Shown piece after piece: positions 26,968 through 36,589 of a DNA stretch of 64,000 nt. The stretch lies in assembly GCA_020444475.1 (NCBI GenBank), contig JAHLKV010000002.1, positions 62,001 to 126,000 of the forward strand. The letters run 5' to 3'. Positions within the stretch are counted from its first letter, which is position 1; every line of letters begins with the position of its first letter. The stretch comes from a bacterium (lineage in GTDB: Bacteria; Zixibacteria; MSB-5A5; GN15; FEB-12). A model generated the notes under the pieces. It ran no database searches and was not told the origin of the DNA. It worked only from the letters and a program-made list of their open reading frames with translations. The translations under genes and the position numbers were made by a program.

Positions 26968-28818
26968 ATGAGGCTTGATTACGGCGGCGTGTCGCGAACG
27001 AACATTTACGTTATTCTCTGCAGTGTGTTCGTCATGTTAAGCCACGCATATGGCGAGCCTCATGGAGAAGATCCGGTCATCACTGCATTCGAGAACAGTC
27101 TCCTGCCTTCGGTCCTTATCGAAGGTGAACCGCCGTATAATCTTCAAGATCGCATGGCGCACTATAACATGCCGGGCGTCAGTGTGGCTGTGATAGTGGA
27201 TTATGATGTCAAGTGGGTCAAACACTACGGATACCGTGATGCAGAATTGCGTGAGCCGATTACCGACAGCACTATCTTCTGCGTCGGATCCCTCAGCAAG
27301 GCGGTAGCGGCAGCAACAATCCTGCATCTGGTTGAGGAAGGCACAGTCGCTCTCGACGATGACGTGAACCGCTACCTGAAATCCTGGCGGGTTCCTGAGA
27401 ACGAGTTTACTCGGAACACCAGGGTCACTATCGGGAGGCTCATGAATCACTCGGCGGGATTCGGGACAACCCCCGGACACTCATTTGTACCAGACAAGAT
27501 GCCCTCACTGATAGACTACCTCAACGCAACTCCACCGTTGAATGTGCCACCGGCCCGTATCGAATACGAACCGGGTACGGCATTCAGGTATGCAAATGCC
27601 GGTTTTGCCATTCTCCAGATTCTGGCCGAGGACGTCACCGGGATGCGCTACAACGATTTCGCCAGAGAGGTTCTCCTGGGTCCGTTGGGAATGACGTACA
27701 GTACTTTCGAGCAACCGCTTTCAAGCGAAAAGGAGTTGTACGCCTCCGCCGGACACAAGTCAAATGGACGTGTTCAGGAGATCAAACGGTACGCCACCCC
27801 TGCGGTTACCGCAGGTGGTTTATGGAGTACTGCTGTAGAGTACGCCCGGTTTGTCATCGAGATACAGCGAGCACTCAAGGGTGAATCCGACCTGATAATG
27901 TCTAAGGAACTGGCCCGCCTGATGACTTCCCCCCACGAGGCTAAGGAGTACGGTTACGGTGTCTTCATGAGATATACCGACAGCGTCACCTATTTCGGAC
28001 ACATCGGCGATTTCAGGGGCTTCGTGGCTGGTTTCCTCGCGCATCCCACCGATGGATACGGGGTGGTCGTCATGACCAACAACAACAACGGAATCGGCCT
28101 TGTGAGAGAGATTACGTCAGCAGTCGCAATGGTCTACCGTTGGGAATCTGCTCTGCCACGGGCACACGAGCAATATCCGCTCGACTCTGAGACCGTTGCC
28201 AGTCGCGTGGGTCGATACCGAATCGGCTTTGATGCGGTCTGTTCAATTGAGCAGCGAGAAGGCAGACTCTTTTGCTCATTGCCCGGGGAAGAGTCCATTC
28301 AGCTGTATGCCATCTCGAAAGACACAATGGTAACCAAAGATCGGCTGGGGCAAATCGTGTTTGCATCAGACGCCGATGGTATGGTCGAGAGCTGCACCCC
28401 TCACTTTGCGGATGTCATTGGTCGCCTGCCTGCCACAACGACCAAAGCGAAAAGGATGTCTGACGAAGAGAAGACACCCCTGCAGCTGGTGCTCTCCGGC
28501 GATATGCCGAGCGCCGTCCAGATGTACCGGGAACACAAACATGAGGCTCCGGACGATCCGCATGTCTCGGAGGATCGTCTGAATCGCCTGGGCTACCAGC
28601 TGATGAGCCAGGATAAACTCTCCGCGGCCCTGACCATATTCAAGCTCAATACTGAATTGTACCCTGAGTCCGGTAACTGCTGGGACAGCTACGCCGAAAG
28701 TCTGGTAGCGGCGGGCTTCAAACAAGACGCATTGACGCATTACCGAAAGGCCCTGGAACTTGACCCGTCCAACGGAAACGCAGCAAAGTGGATTGAGAGA
28801 CTCGAATCGGAACAGTGA
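26968..28818 (+). CDS. Secreted beta-lactamase-fold serine hydrolase with TPR tail
   Basis: 616 aa. The N-terminal signal is IYVILCSVFVMLSHAYG. The class C beta-lactamase/penicillin-binding fold (~50-385) has the nucleophile motif S108-L-S-K111, the Tyr208-Ala-Asn210 motif and HIG at the usual third-motif position (YFGHIGDFRG). After a small domain, the C-terminal ~110 residues carry TPR-like helices (LGYQLMSQDKLSAALTIF, then AESLVAAGFKQDALTHYRKAL). Related enzymes are esterases, D-amino-acid peptidases or D-stereospecific amidases. The TPRs probably mediate protein contacts. GACCAGGAG is just upstream of the ATG. Confidence 0.92.
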   Translation: MRLDYGGVSRTNIYVILCSVFVMLSHAYGEPHGEDPVITAFENSLLPSVLIEGEPPYNLQDRMAHYNMPGVSVAVIVDYDVKWVKHYGYRDAELREPITDSTIFCVGSLSKAVAAATILHLVEEGTVALDDDVNRYLKSWRVPENEFTRNTRVTIGRLMNHSAGFGTTPGHSFVPDKMPSLIDYLNATPPLNVPPARIEYEPGTAFRYANAGFAILQILAEDVTGMRYNDFAREVLLGPLGMTYSTFEQPLSSEKELYASAGHKSNGRVQEIKRYATPAVTAGGLWSTAVEYARFVIEIQRALKGESDLIMSKELARLMTSPHEAKEYGYGVFMRYTDSVTYFGHIGDFRGFVAGFLAHPTDGYGVVVMTNNNNGIGLVREITSAVAMVYRWESALPRAHEQYPLDSETVASRVGRYRIGFDAVCSIEQREGRLFCSLPGEESIQLYAISKDTMVTKDRLGQIVFASDADGMVESCTPHFADVIGRLPATTTKAKRMSDEEKTPLQLVLSGDMPSAVQMYREHKHEAPDDPHVSEDRLNRLGYQLMSQDKLSAALTIFKLNTELYPESGNCWDSYAESLVAAGFKQDALTHYRKALELDPSNGNAAKWIERLESEQ

Positions 28819-29067
28819 GACGTCCCTCAACTGAGACCTGTCTGGTCACTCGAGATAGTTCCGGGCACATTCCCGGTGGTCCGTCTGCACCTGGTTGCCG
28901 TGACACTGTCGCCGGGGACAAGAAAGGGCTCTCGCGCGAACGAGCAACCTGTGAAGAGAAACGGGCCCTGCGAAACGCACGCCGCACCCGGTGATCGAAA
29001 ATGCAGCTTGAGTCTCAACCTCACCCGTCCAGATTGTCTGAACACATACACAGCCTGTACTCAGACG

Positions 29068-30024
29068 TCAGTTCTCGTCGACCACGAGCGGATTGCCGGG
29101 ATCGGCAGCCCACTCCTGCAGTGAGCCCATATATACAGCGACATCTTTGAAGCCGAGCCGGGTCAGGACGAAAGCAGTGGATGACGCCGCGACGCCCGCC
29201 CCACAGTAGGTGATGTAACGATCGTTGCTGTTGGCGGTAAACATGGTGACAAGTTCCCCATCTGACTTATAGCGGCCGGAATCATCGATCAGAACCAGAG
29301 CAGAGATGTTGTCGGCGCTGGGAATATGACCGGGTCGGCCGTACATGGCCATCTCTCCCCGGAAGTGAGGCGCGGGCATTGCATCAATGAGATGCACAGC
29401 ATCGTCGCGTATAGCCTCGAAAACCTCGTCCCGGTCAGCGATCGTCTCTGGTCGAAGATTAAAAGTGAGCTTCTTGGCGGCATGGTCGGCCGGTTTTGTT
29501 GACAGTTCCCGCCCTTCAGCACTCCAGGCTTTCAGACCGCCATCAAGTAGCGCTGCCCGGTCGAATCCAATCCATCGCAGCATCCACCAGACTCGGGCGG
29601 ACCAGACTGAGTTGTACGCGTCGTAGAGCACCACCTTCGAATCATCGCCGACACCCAGCTTACCCATGGCGGCGCAGAACTGCTCCGGTGTCGGCATCGC
29701 GAATCCAAGCGGGCTGTCAACATCGCAAAGGTCATGCGTGAGATCGGCAAACCCGGCCGACGGAATGTGACCTTCCTCGAAACGGGCGCGACCACTGACT
29801 GCTCGCATGCCACCGCCTGAGTCCGGTTCCATATAGACGGTGCAGTCGAGAATTACCAGATCCGAGTCGTTGAGATGTTGATAAAGCCACTCTGGCGTCA
29901 CGAGCATTCCCATCGTATCACCAGCAACGGAATCAGACTGCGAATCCGCCACCCCGTGAGAACCAAGGAGTATCAGAACTGCTGCCAGAGCAAAGAACCT
30001 GTGTGAACGGTTAATGAACTGCAT
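29068..30024 (-). CDS. Exported two-domain sulfurtransferase (SseA/TST-like)
   Basis: 318 aa with a signal peptide (FALAAVLILLGSHGVADS), then two rhodanese domains. The inactive N-terminal domain spans ~40-165. The catalytic domain spans ~190-315, with Cys in the loop YCGAGVAAS. In 3-mercaptopyruvate sulfurtransferases this loop is CG(S/T)GVTA and in thiosulfate sulfurtransferases CRxGxT, so the mercaptopyruvate type is closer. Other family landmarks are LVILDC, RFEEGHIPSAGFADL and RPGHIPSADN. It moves sulfane sulfur to cyanide or thiols; a periplasmic location is implied by the signal. Confidence 0.92.
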   Translation of the reverse strand: MQFINRSHRFFALAAVLILLGSHGVADSQSDSVAGDTMGMLVTPEWLYQHLNDSDLVILDCTVYMEPDSGGGMRAVSGRARFEEGHIPSAGFADLTHDLCDVDSPLGFAMPTPEQFCAAMGKLGVGDDSKVVLYDAYNSVWSARVWWMLRWIGFDRAALLDGGLKAWSAEGRELSTKPADHAAKKLTFNLRPETIADRDEVFEAIRDDAVHLIDAMPAPHFRGEMAMYGRPGHIPSADNISALVLIDDSGRYKSDGELVTMFTANSNDRYITYCGAGVAASSTAFVLTRLGFKDVAVYMGSLQEWAADPGNPLVVDEN

Positions 30025-30305
30025 TACACTCTCCAGCCGATCGGTTTGTGAGATGAGTCGGGCGGTGCGAGCTACTGTCGCCCGTCAGTCTTTGATACGA
30101 TCGGCCGGGTCAGGTGTTTCATCGGAATGACCTGAAGGCTCGCCGACCTCAGCGGGTTCGCTCTGGGCCCAGATCTGTCTGCCTGGCGGGGTTGTTCGTG
30201 AACGCGACACTGAAGCCCCGGGGATTGGACATTCGTATGCGGTCCCGACATCACTCTCCCCGGACTTCTGTGAGACTCGAGTTTCAGGCGAAATCATCAG
30301 TGCTG

Positions 30306-32318
30306 CTATTCATCGAGCCGGTCTAGGAATTCCATGATACTTGTCGCGGTGTATATAATGTCCTGAGGTGCTGCTCCGCCGATTCCATGACCGGCGTACG
30401 GGATCTCAGTATACCACACCGGTTGGCCTGCTTGCTCCATAGCATCGGCCATGTTACGCCCGGGACCGGGCGGCACCCGCGGATCCTGCCCTCCCACATT
30501 TATGTAGAGCGGCCTGGTAATCTTGTCGCTGTGATTGCAGGGCGATATCGAGTCGAGAAACTCAGCCATTCCCGGCTCGGAAAGATCACCCACTTCTCTT
30601 CGTTCCCATCCGCAGAAGAAGCGGTTCTCTGCGATCGATGTCAGATCACAGACGCCGACCATGCTGATGCCGCCTCTGAAAGCATCGGGATAGTGTACGA
30701 GCGATGCGGTTACGAAGTACCCCCCCCACGATTCACCATACGCTACGATCCGCTCACTATCAAGATTCGGTTGCTGCTTGATCCACTGGAGGAGCGCTCC
30801 GACATCTTCAATCTGCGACTCCCGGCTGAAGCCGTCGTCGGCATGTTCAAAGGTCGTGCCATACCCCCACGTGCCGCGGTAGTTCGGAAGCAGGACAGTG
30901 TAACCCTTAGAAATGAACAGACTGAAGAGAGGATTCATGGCTGCCGCCATCGGCGTGAACAATGCATCAGGACCTCCGTGAAAAGCGATTACCACGGGGC
31001 GCTTCGCACTGTCGGAATCAGTCGGTTCATACATGAAAGTGTGAATGCCGGTCATGACACCGATCACGGAATCTGTTGTTTCGTATTCGAAATCCGAAAA
31101 TCTTACCCGGGATACGGTGGTAGTATCAACAGCATCAATCACTGTAGAGAGAGCGCCTGACTCAAGGTCCGCTGACATCAGGCGCATTCCATTAAGCGAC
31201 ATGGTAGAGAAATAGGCCAGATTCTTTTTGGGATGGACGAAAACCTTGTTCTCCCACTGGTGAGCGATGAGGTTTTCCCTGTCACTATATAGCACACGGT
31301 TTGAATCGCCGGCTCGGTCATACACATAGAGAGTGGGATACGCTTTCTCCACCATCACATAGACCACGTACCGTTCATCGGGGGAAAACCCCAACTGCCA
31401 GACATCGGCGTTCTTCTGCGGCGAGAGGCGCTTGCTTTCGCCCGTGAAGACATTCCTTTCCCAAAGACTGACAAACTCCCGGTCGTCTTCGGTTTCTCCG
31501 GTTCTTGCGTAGATAGCAAGGGAGTCGTTCTTCCCGAGTATGAACCGCGGCTGCAGATAGAGCCAGGCCGGTTCATTGCCGTGGTAGAAGATCCCTTCGC
31601 GCTCTTCGCCAAAAACCACTTCATAAGAGCCATTGTCCAGATCGACCCGCAACAAGCGACCCGTTTTATCATCGTCAGATTGAATTATATACCCGTATTT
31701 CAGTTGAGAATCGAATCCTTCGACTATTATGTGGCCACTGAAGGAACATAGTGCAATCGGCGTGCGGTCACCCTGGAGATTGATGCGGTAAAGAGTGTGT
31801 TTGTTCTTCTCCGGATCTATAACATAAGCCAGTACGACGGACCCGTCAGGAGAAATGCCATAGTGAAAGACGCCATGCTCTTCCGAGAGCAACGTCTCCG
31901 TACTGTCGGTCCCGGCGTGGTAAATCATCAGATCGAATTGCTCATTCGTGGCCCGGTCCCGCATGAACAGATAGTCGTCGCTGGTCCCCGGAACGCGCTG
32001 AACACCCGGTTCGTAGGGCAAGCTCTTCGAGGTCTGCGAAATTTCTCCGGTGGCATCGTCTATCCTGGACACCATCCCGGTGCCGTTGTCAAACTCCAGA
32101 TTGTTGTCCTGGTCAAAACCGAAGACGAATAGAAAGCTTGGGGGATTAACGGCACCTAATGTGGCAAATAGGTTGGACCAACCGATGCGAGGGACATTCT
32201 TGGTGACAACGCTCCCCACATTGGGAACACCACTAATCGCAAGTATTATTGCTGCTATCAAGACGACACCGGCAACGACGCCTGAGGTCCATTTGACGAC
32301 ACTCCAAAGAGCTTTCAT
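30306..32318 (-). CDS. Membrane-anchored S9-family prolyl oligopeptidase-like peptidase
   Basis: 670 aa from ATG 32318, with GGAG 8 bases upstream (GTG 32327 is the alternative). One N-terminal helix (TSGVVAGVVLIAAIILAISG) anchors it, with the rest presumably outside the membrane. Residues ~60-400 form a beta-propeller of the prolyl oligopeptidase type (repeated SPDGSVVLAYV, SPDERYVVYV motifs). The alpha/beta-hydrolase domain (~410-670) carries the nucleophile in AYGESWGGYF, the Asp in GGQDPRVPPG and the His in YAGHGIGG. Family members cleave peptides, often after proline, or act as acylaminoacyl peptidases. Confidence 0.93.
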   Translation of the reverse strand: MKALWSVVKWTSGVVAGVVLIAAIILAISGVPNVGSVVTKNVPRIGWSNLFATLGAVNPPSFLFVFGFDQDNNLEFDNGTGMVSRIDDATGEISQTSKSLPYEPGVQRVPGTSDDYLFMRDRATNEQFDLMIYHAGTDSTETLLSEEHGVFHYGISPDGSVVLAYVIDPEKNKHTLYRINLQGDRTPIALCSFSGHIIVEGFDSQLKYGYIIQSDDDKTGRLLRVDLDNGSYEVVFGEEREGIFYHGNEPAWLYLQPRFILGKNDSLAIYARTGETEDDREFVSLWERNVFTGESKRLSPQKNADVWQLGFSPDERYVVYVMVEKAYPTLYVYDRAGDSNRVLYSDRENLIAHQWENKVFVHPKKNLAYFSTMSLNGMRLMSADLESGALSTVIDAVDTTTVSRVRFSDFEYETTDSVIGVMTGIHTFMYEPTDSDSAKRPVVIAFHGGPDALFTPMAAAMNPLFSLFISKGYTVLLPNYRGTWGYGTTFEHADDGFSRESQIEDVGALLQWIKQQPNLDSERIVAYGESWGGYFVTASLVHYPDAFRGGISMVGVCDLTSIAENRFFCGWERREVGDLSEPGMAEFLDSISPCNHSDKITRPLYINVGGQDPRVPPGPGRNMADAMEQAGQPVWYTEIPYAGHGIGGAAPQDIIYTATSIMEFLDRLDE

Positions 32319-32914
32319 GCACTTCACTCCAAGTTTAAGTTGTGAACAAAGATAAATCGCTCCTTCTCAAATACCTATCGAATAATAGACAGGGCCGACC
32401 CATATTTAACCCGCACGGCTTGTGACCATATCTGAGCTGCAATCAACGAGAGCTGTGTGATGAGACTCAACGATTTAGTGGATGGTGGCGGGTGCAAGAA
32501 AGGCCCGGTCGCAGCGCCGCGCTCGTATCATCCTGTATAACAACGAGTTAGAAGGGGCGGACAGGGCAAATCACCGGACTCTCTGCCTGAGGTGCGACCT
32601 GTGAGGCACTGGGATGTCGATCTACCAGTCCGTTATCAATCTCTTCGGAGTGTGTTGTGAGGGTCCCGTTGGCGTCTCTGAGAATTCTCAGCTCCGTGTT
32701 GGGCGACGCGACGACCTTGTCCGACCGAGCCTCCAGTCCGGGTACCGTGCAGTCCATGTCTCGTCTCCTTCTGCCGTCGCTTAGCCAACGACTCCCGCCG
32801 GCTGAGCGATATTCAAACTGGCTCCTCAGATGGTCTGCGGCGTATAATGGTGCCTGATTCGACGAGGTGCTGCTCTACGGGACCACGAAACATCAGAAAT
32901 GGAGGGACCTGGGC
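32319..32914. other. Divergent intergenic region with one small gene
   Basis: Apart from the 69-codon frame at 32548-32757 I see no gene. AT-rich tracts near 32340-32420 could hold the peptidase promoter, but no clear hexamer pair was found. Confidence 0.4.
32548..32757 (-). CDS. Small protein of unknown function, 69 aa
   Basis: The sequence has no signal peptide or membrane helix. A strong AAGGAG lies 7 bases before the ATG and codon choice matches the neighbouring genes (GTC, CTG, GAC, GCG). The body is Asp/Thr/Ser-rich (ELRILRDANGTLTT). The tail is Pro-rich with one Cys (ESPVICPVRPF). A leader-plus-short-core layout is compatible with a peptide precursor, but no modifying enzyme is nearby. 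Treat it as a hypothetical gene supported mainly by its start signal. Confidence 0.45.
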   Translation of the reverse strand: MDCTVPGLEARSDKVVASPNTELRILRDANGTLTTHSEEIDNGLVDRHPSASQVAPQAESPVICPVRPF

Positions 32915-34873
32915 ATGGTTCGCTTATATAGCCGGCTGAAGACCGACTCCTGCAATCTGCTGTCTTGTCTGCTGCTGATTTCGTCACTAATGGCCGATGC
33001 ACATGCCGCCGACGGTGACATCGTGCATGTTGTCTCCCACGACAAAACACTGGTTCAGACCGACCCCTCCACCGGTTCCAACAGCTATGCGAAATGGACG
33101 CAGTTCCCTGCCACGGGCGAGTCCTATCGCAAGGTCACTCTCTGGATTACGTACGCCTGTCCCGACGGCCTCCACTGCGGTGAGTGGGACTATATCGATC
33201 AGGTGATGTTGAAGCGATCGGGACGCGCGGACGACCCCTCCGTGAATATCGAACTTGCGCGTATGATCTCTCCCTACGGCTGGCGTTTCGAATCAGACTG
33301 GCAATTCACGTGGCACAGCGACGTCACCGATTTCGCGCTGCTGCTCCATGACTCCGTCGAGATCGAATTCGTACATACAGGGTATGAGAGCAACACCGAT
33401 CGTGGATGGTTGATCACGCTGGACTTTGAGATCCAACTCGGACCTCCGCCGACACGCTGTCTCAGAATGGATACACTCTGGTGTGGGACATTCCCCTACG
33501 GCGACTCCACCCGCGACATCGAAAGCCTGCTTCATCCGATTGAATTCCGTGCGCCTGTCGGTGCCGACTTCGCTCGGTTGAGAATTCACCAGACCGGCCA
33601 CGGGATGGACGATCTCGAGAACTGTGCCGAGTTCTGCGCCAAGAATCGTCAGGTCATCTTTGACGACTCGCTGATCAATGAAAGGTCCCTGTGGCGAGAA
33701 TGCGGCGAAAACCCGCTCCACCCGCAGGCTGGTACCTGGATTTTCGATCGCGCCAACTGGTGCCCCGGCGCAGTGGTCTACCCCGACGTATATGATCTGC
33801 CGATCGGGAAGATCGATGGTCACACGGTAGACGTCGCGATGGAACCCTATATCAACCCGAGCCAACCGTCCGCCAACTGGCGTATCTATTCGTATCTGTT
33901 TTATTATGCAGCGCCGGCCTCGAGCGACGACATCAGCGTCGATGAGATCACGTCGCCAGGTGACCTTGATGAATACTCGAGATTCAACCCTTCGTGTGAT
34001 CAATTGAGCTTCGTCATGAAGAACAACGGCTCAGAAGTCATCCGGTCCGTCAACGTTTTCTACGGCATCGCTGGTCACGAGGAACATTCTTACGCTTGGA
34101 CAGGACATCTGGAGCCACTGGAACGGACAGATGTTATGCAGTTCGCTGACCTGCCGTTGGTGGATAAACCGGAGTCCGTGTTTGTTCGCCTCGAAGATCC
34201 CAACGGGAGCGCCGACGAGTTTCCTCATGACAATATCGCCTATTCCATAGCCTCTCCCGTCGTTGTCTATCCAACGACCTTCGTTCTGGAGCTGCGAACA
34301 AACAGAGATGCTGGGGAGACATCGTATCGCCTGTCAGACGGAGACGGCAATCCGGTTCGGCAACGGGCGCCTGGATCCATGGCGGCGTTCACAACATATA
34401 GCGATACGCTTTCCCTTGATGCAGGCTGCTATCGCCTGGCCGTTGCGGACACGTCCGGAGATGGTCTTGAGCTCTGGTTCAATCCGGATGCGGGTCGCGG
34501 TTACGTTCGATTTCTGGACCTCAACGGCCGCCTCCTGCGGGAGTTTACGTCCGACTTCGGCAGCAGCATCGTGCATCACTTCACGACATCAACTGAATAC
34601 ACCGCCGTCGACTCCTCGGTCTGTCTGGTGCACGCCTTCCCACCGAGAAACGAAGGCACGTTTGATGTCGATGTGTTCCTCAATATGTCAGCAGCGGCAA
34701 CGCTCCGTGTCGAACCCGAGGATTCTGACAGCACCGTCTTCAGCATGGAGTTGACAAACTTCAAGAGCGGATTTGTACCGGTCGACATAAGCGGGGCGCC
34801 GGATGGGATATACCGTGTGATAGTGAGCGCGCACGGAAAGGAAGTGACTCAGCGGATCCGGGTAAAGCGATAA
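32915..34873 (+). CDS. PNGase F-type peptide N-glycosidase
   Basis: 652 aa from ATG 32915, with GGAGG upstream and signal LSCLLLISSLMADAHA. Two jelly-roll domains match Elizabethkingia PNGase F (peptide-N4-(N-acetyl-beta-glucosaminyl)asparagine amidase). Domain 1 contains LHCGEWDYIDQV, with Asp92 equivalent to catalytic Asp60. Domain 2 contains ENCAEFCAKN, with Glu239 equivalent to Glu206, and GTWIFDRANWCPG, closely matching the enzyme's GNWAPDRAGWCPG. The third catalytic residue (Glu118) falls in a poorly aligned segment and cannot be assigned. A further ~270 residues add Ig-like domains and a degenerate sorting tail (APDGIYRVIVSAHGKEVTQR). It probably removes N-glycans from glycoproteins outside the cell. 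Confidence 0.92.
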   Translation: MVRLYSRLKTDSCNLLSCLLLISSLMADAHAADGDIVHVVSHDKTLVQTDPSTGSNSYAKWTQFPATGESYRKVTLWITYACPDGLHCGEWDYIDQVMLKRSGRADDPSVNIELARMISPYGWRFESDWQFTWHSDVTDFALLLHDSVEIEFVHTGYESNTDRGWLITLDFEIQLGPPPTRCLRMDTLWCGTFPYGDSTRDIESLLHPIEFRAPVGADFARLRIHQTGHGMDDLENCAEFCAKNRQVIFDDSLINERSLWRECGENPLHPQAGTWIFDRANWCPGAVVYPDVYDLPIGKIDGHTVDVAMEPYINPSQPSANWRIYSYLFYYAAPASSDDISVDEITSPGDLDEYSRFNPSCDQLSFVMKNNGSEVIRSVNVFYGIAGHEEHSYAWTGHLEPLERTDVMQFADLPLVDKPESVFVRLEDPNGSADEFPHDNIAYSIASPVVVYPTTFVLELRTNRDAGETSYRLSDGDGNPVRQRAPGSMAAFTTYSDTLSLDAGCYRLAVADTSGDGLELWFNPDAGRGYVRFLDLNGRLLREFTSDFGSSIVHHFTTSTEYTAVDSSVCLVHAFPPRNEGTFDVDVFLNMSAAATLRVEPEDSDSTVFSMELTNFKSGFVPVDISGAPDGIYRVIVSAHGKEVTQRIRVKR

Positions 34874-35113
34874 TCCCAGCCGCATCCGGCCGTTGGCCCG
34901 CACGTGAGAAAGCCCCGACTCTCCGGGAAACCCTTCGTGCTCGCATTTCGGTCACCGGACATGTATATTATCTTCACACCTTCCTGGCTTCGGGAGGAGG
35001 AGAGTTTCCGTGAGGGGATGCCTAACACGCCGTCTGGCACAATATTAGGGTGACTTGATCAACCCGTGCACATGGCACAGCGGTTGCTGGTAAAGTGCGC
35101 GGAGGTAACCATC

Positions 35114-36568
35114 GTGAGCAATAGAGTCATAAAAGCACTGGTGTTGCTGTCACTCGCGTGCAGTATCACGGCCGTGCCCCCACGGGTCGCCGGAGCCGCC
35201 CAAGACGCAGGCTCACCCGCAGCCGATCAGGTGACGCCGGCCCCGGAGGAGCCACGCGGTAAGGTTCTCACCCTTGAGCGGGTCGCGATCTCCGGCAACG
35301 CGCACGTGAGCGACTCAGCGATCCTCGGCACACTGGACCTGGCTGCCCGGGATACGATCACTGCCGAGCTTCTCGAGAAAGCCCGGCTCCGTCTGCTGGA
35401 CCAACAACCCCTTCTGAGCACGGTTGATATCGCTTCCCGTCCCGGGTCACGTCGAGGCCGCATCATTCTCGATATCGCAGTGACCGAGAAAAAACCGATT
35501 GTTTTCGAGACCGGCTACGGACATCACGACACATACGGATGGTTTCTGACGCTTTTGGGCCTGCGCGTGGATCCTGCGGCCGCCTACGGCACCGAATACA
35601 GACTCGGTCTGCGCCTCGGGTTTCATATCGCCGGTCTGGACGGAGGATTCGAACGCCGCGCTGAGCACGGCAGACTCGGATGGGGCGGCAGTTTTCATCT
35701 CTACACGCAGGAGCAGATCTTCTATGCCGACCAGGAGCTTCCCGCTGCCGGAGACTCTGTTTCCGGAAGTCAGGACGCCCGCGAATACCGGCAGAAGATC
35801 GGACGAGCCGGAGCGGAGCTCTTTCTCCGGTATCGCCTAAGCGACAACACGAGGTTCACCTTCGGCCTTCAGGCCGAAACCGTTCGCCCGGACAGCTCGT
35901 ACGAGCAGTCCGAGGACGGCGCCGAATTCGAGTTCTCCGATTTCCCGCGAAGCCTGCAGCCGGATATCAAACACAGCGATATCGTCGGGCTGTTTCTAAG
36001 AGCCGTGCGCGACACCCGCGATCGAGCGGATTATCCCCGGTCGGGATCATACCTCGCTCTGCGCGGGCAATGGAACAGCGATCTCCTCGGCGGAGATGAA
36101 TCATATGCGAAGGCGGAGTATGACGTCCGCACGCACATTGGCTTTGGCAGCTGGCGCGTCCTGTCCAGCAGGCTCTCCGGGGGCATCGTCTCAAACGGAA
36201 CACCGTATTACGATCGATTCTACCTGGGCGGAGCCTATTCGATTCGCGGCTTCCGCGGGCTCAGCCTCAGTCCGCCTTCAGGACACGACGGATATGTGAT
36301 CGCGAGCAGCGAAATCCGTTTCCCGCTCATTGCCTCTTCGGCCAACCTCCCGCCTCGTCTCTCCGGCCTGATGTTTGTGGACGCGGGATTCGGCTGGAAG
36401 CGAGGTGACGCATTCCGGTGGACCGACGTCCAGGCGTCGGCCGGCTACGGCGTGCGCATGCGACTCCCCTGGATAGGTACCCTCGGTATAGATATGGGCG
36501 TACCATTCACCGATGGACGCACTGATGATCGCTTCTATGTGCACGGTTGTGTGGGGTTTTCTTTCTGA
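35114..36568 (+). CDS. BamA/TamA-like outer-membrane protein
   Basis: 484 aa from GTG 35114, supported by GGAGG at the right distance; an upstream ATG at 35066 lacks one. It has a signal peptide (ALVLLSLACSITAV), a Pro/Ala linker and one POTRA-like unit (RVAISGNAHVSDSAILGTLDL). The Omp85 beta-barrel follows (~130-484), with alternating strands, YLALRGQWNSD, the FYLGGAYSIRGFRG strand and a C-terminal YVHGCVGFSF. Omp85 proteins insert barrels or secrete polypeptides. A single POTRA is fewer than in BamA (five), so a specialised role is likely. The DUF4390 gene follows 21 bp downstream. Confidence 0.9.
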   Translation: MSNRVIKALVLLSLACSITAVPPRVAGAAQDAGSPAADQVTPAPEEPRGKVLTLERVAISGNAHVSDSAILGTLDLAARDTITAELLEKARLRLLDQQPLLSTVDIASRPGSRRGRIILDIAVTEKKPIVFETGYGHHDTYGWFLTLLGLRVDPAAAYGTEYRLGLRLGFHIAGLDGGFERRAEHGRLGWGGSFHLYTQEQIFYADQELPAAGDSVSGSQDAREYRQKIGRAGAELFLRYRLSDNTRFTFGLQAETVRPDSSYEQSEDGAEFEFSDFPRSLQPDIKHSDIVGLFLRAVRDTRDRADYPRSGSYLALRGQWNSDLLGGDESYAKAEYDVRTHIGFGSWRVLSSRLSGGIVSNGTPYYDRFYLGGAYSIRGFRGLSLSPPSGHDGYVIASSEIRFPLIASSANLPPRLSGLMFVDAGFGWKRGDAFRWTDVQASAGYGVRMRLPWIGTLGIDMGVPFTDGRTDDRFYVHGCVGFSF

Positions 36569-36589
36569 TCGGCAAGTGTCACGGACGCA

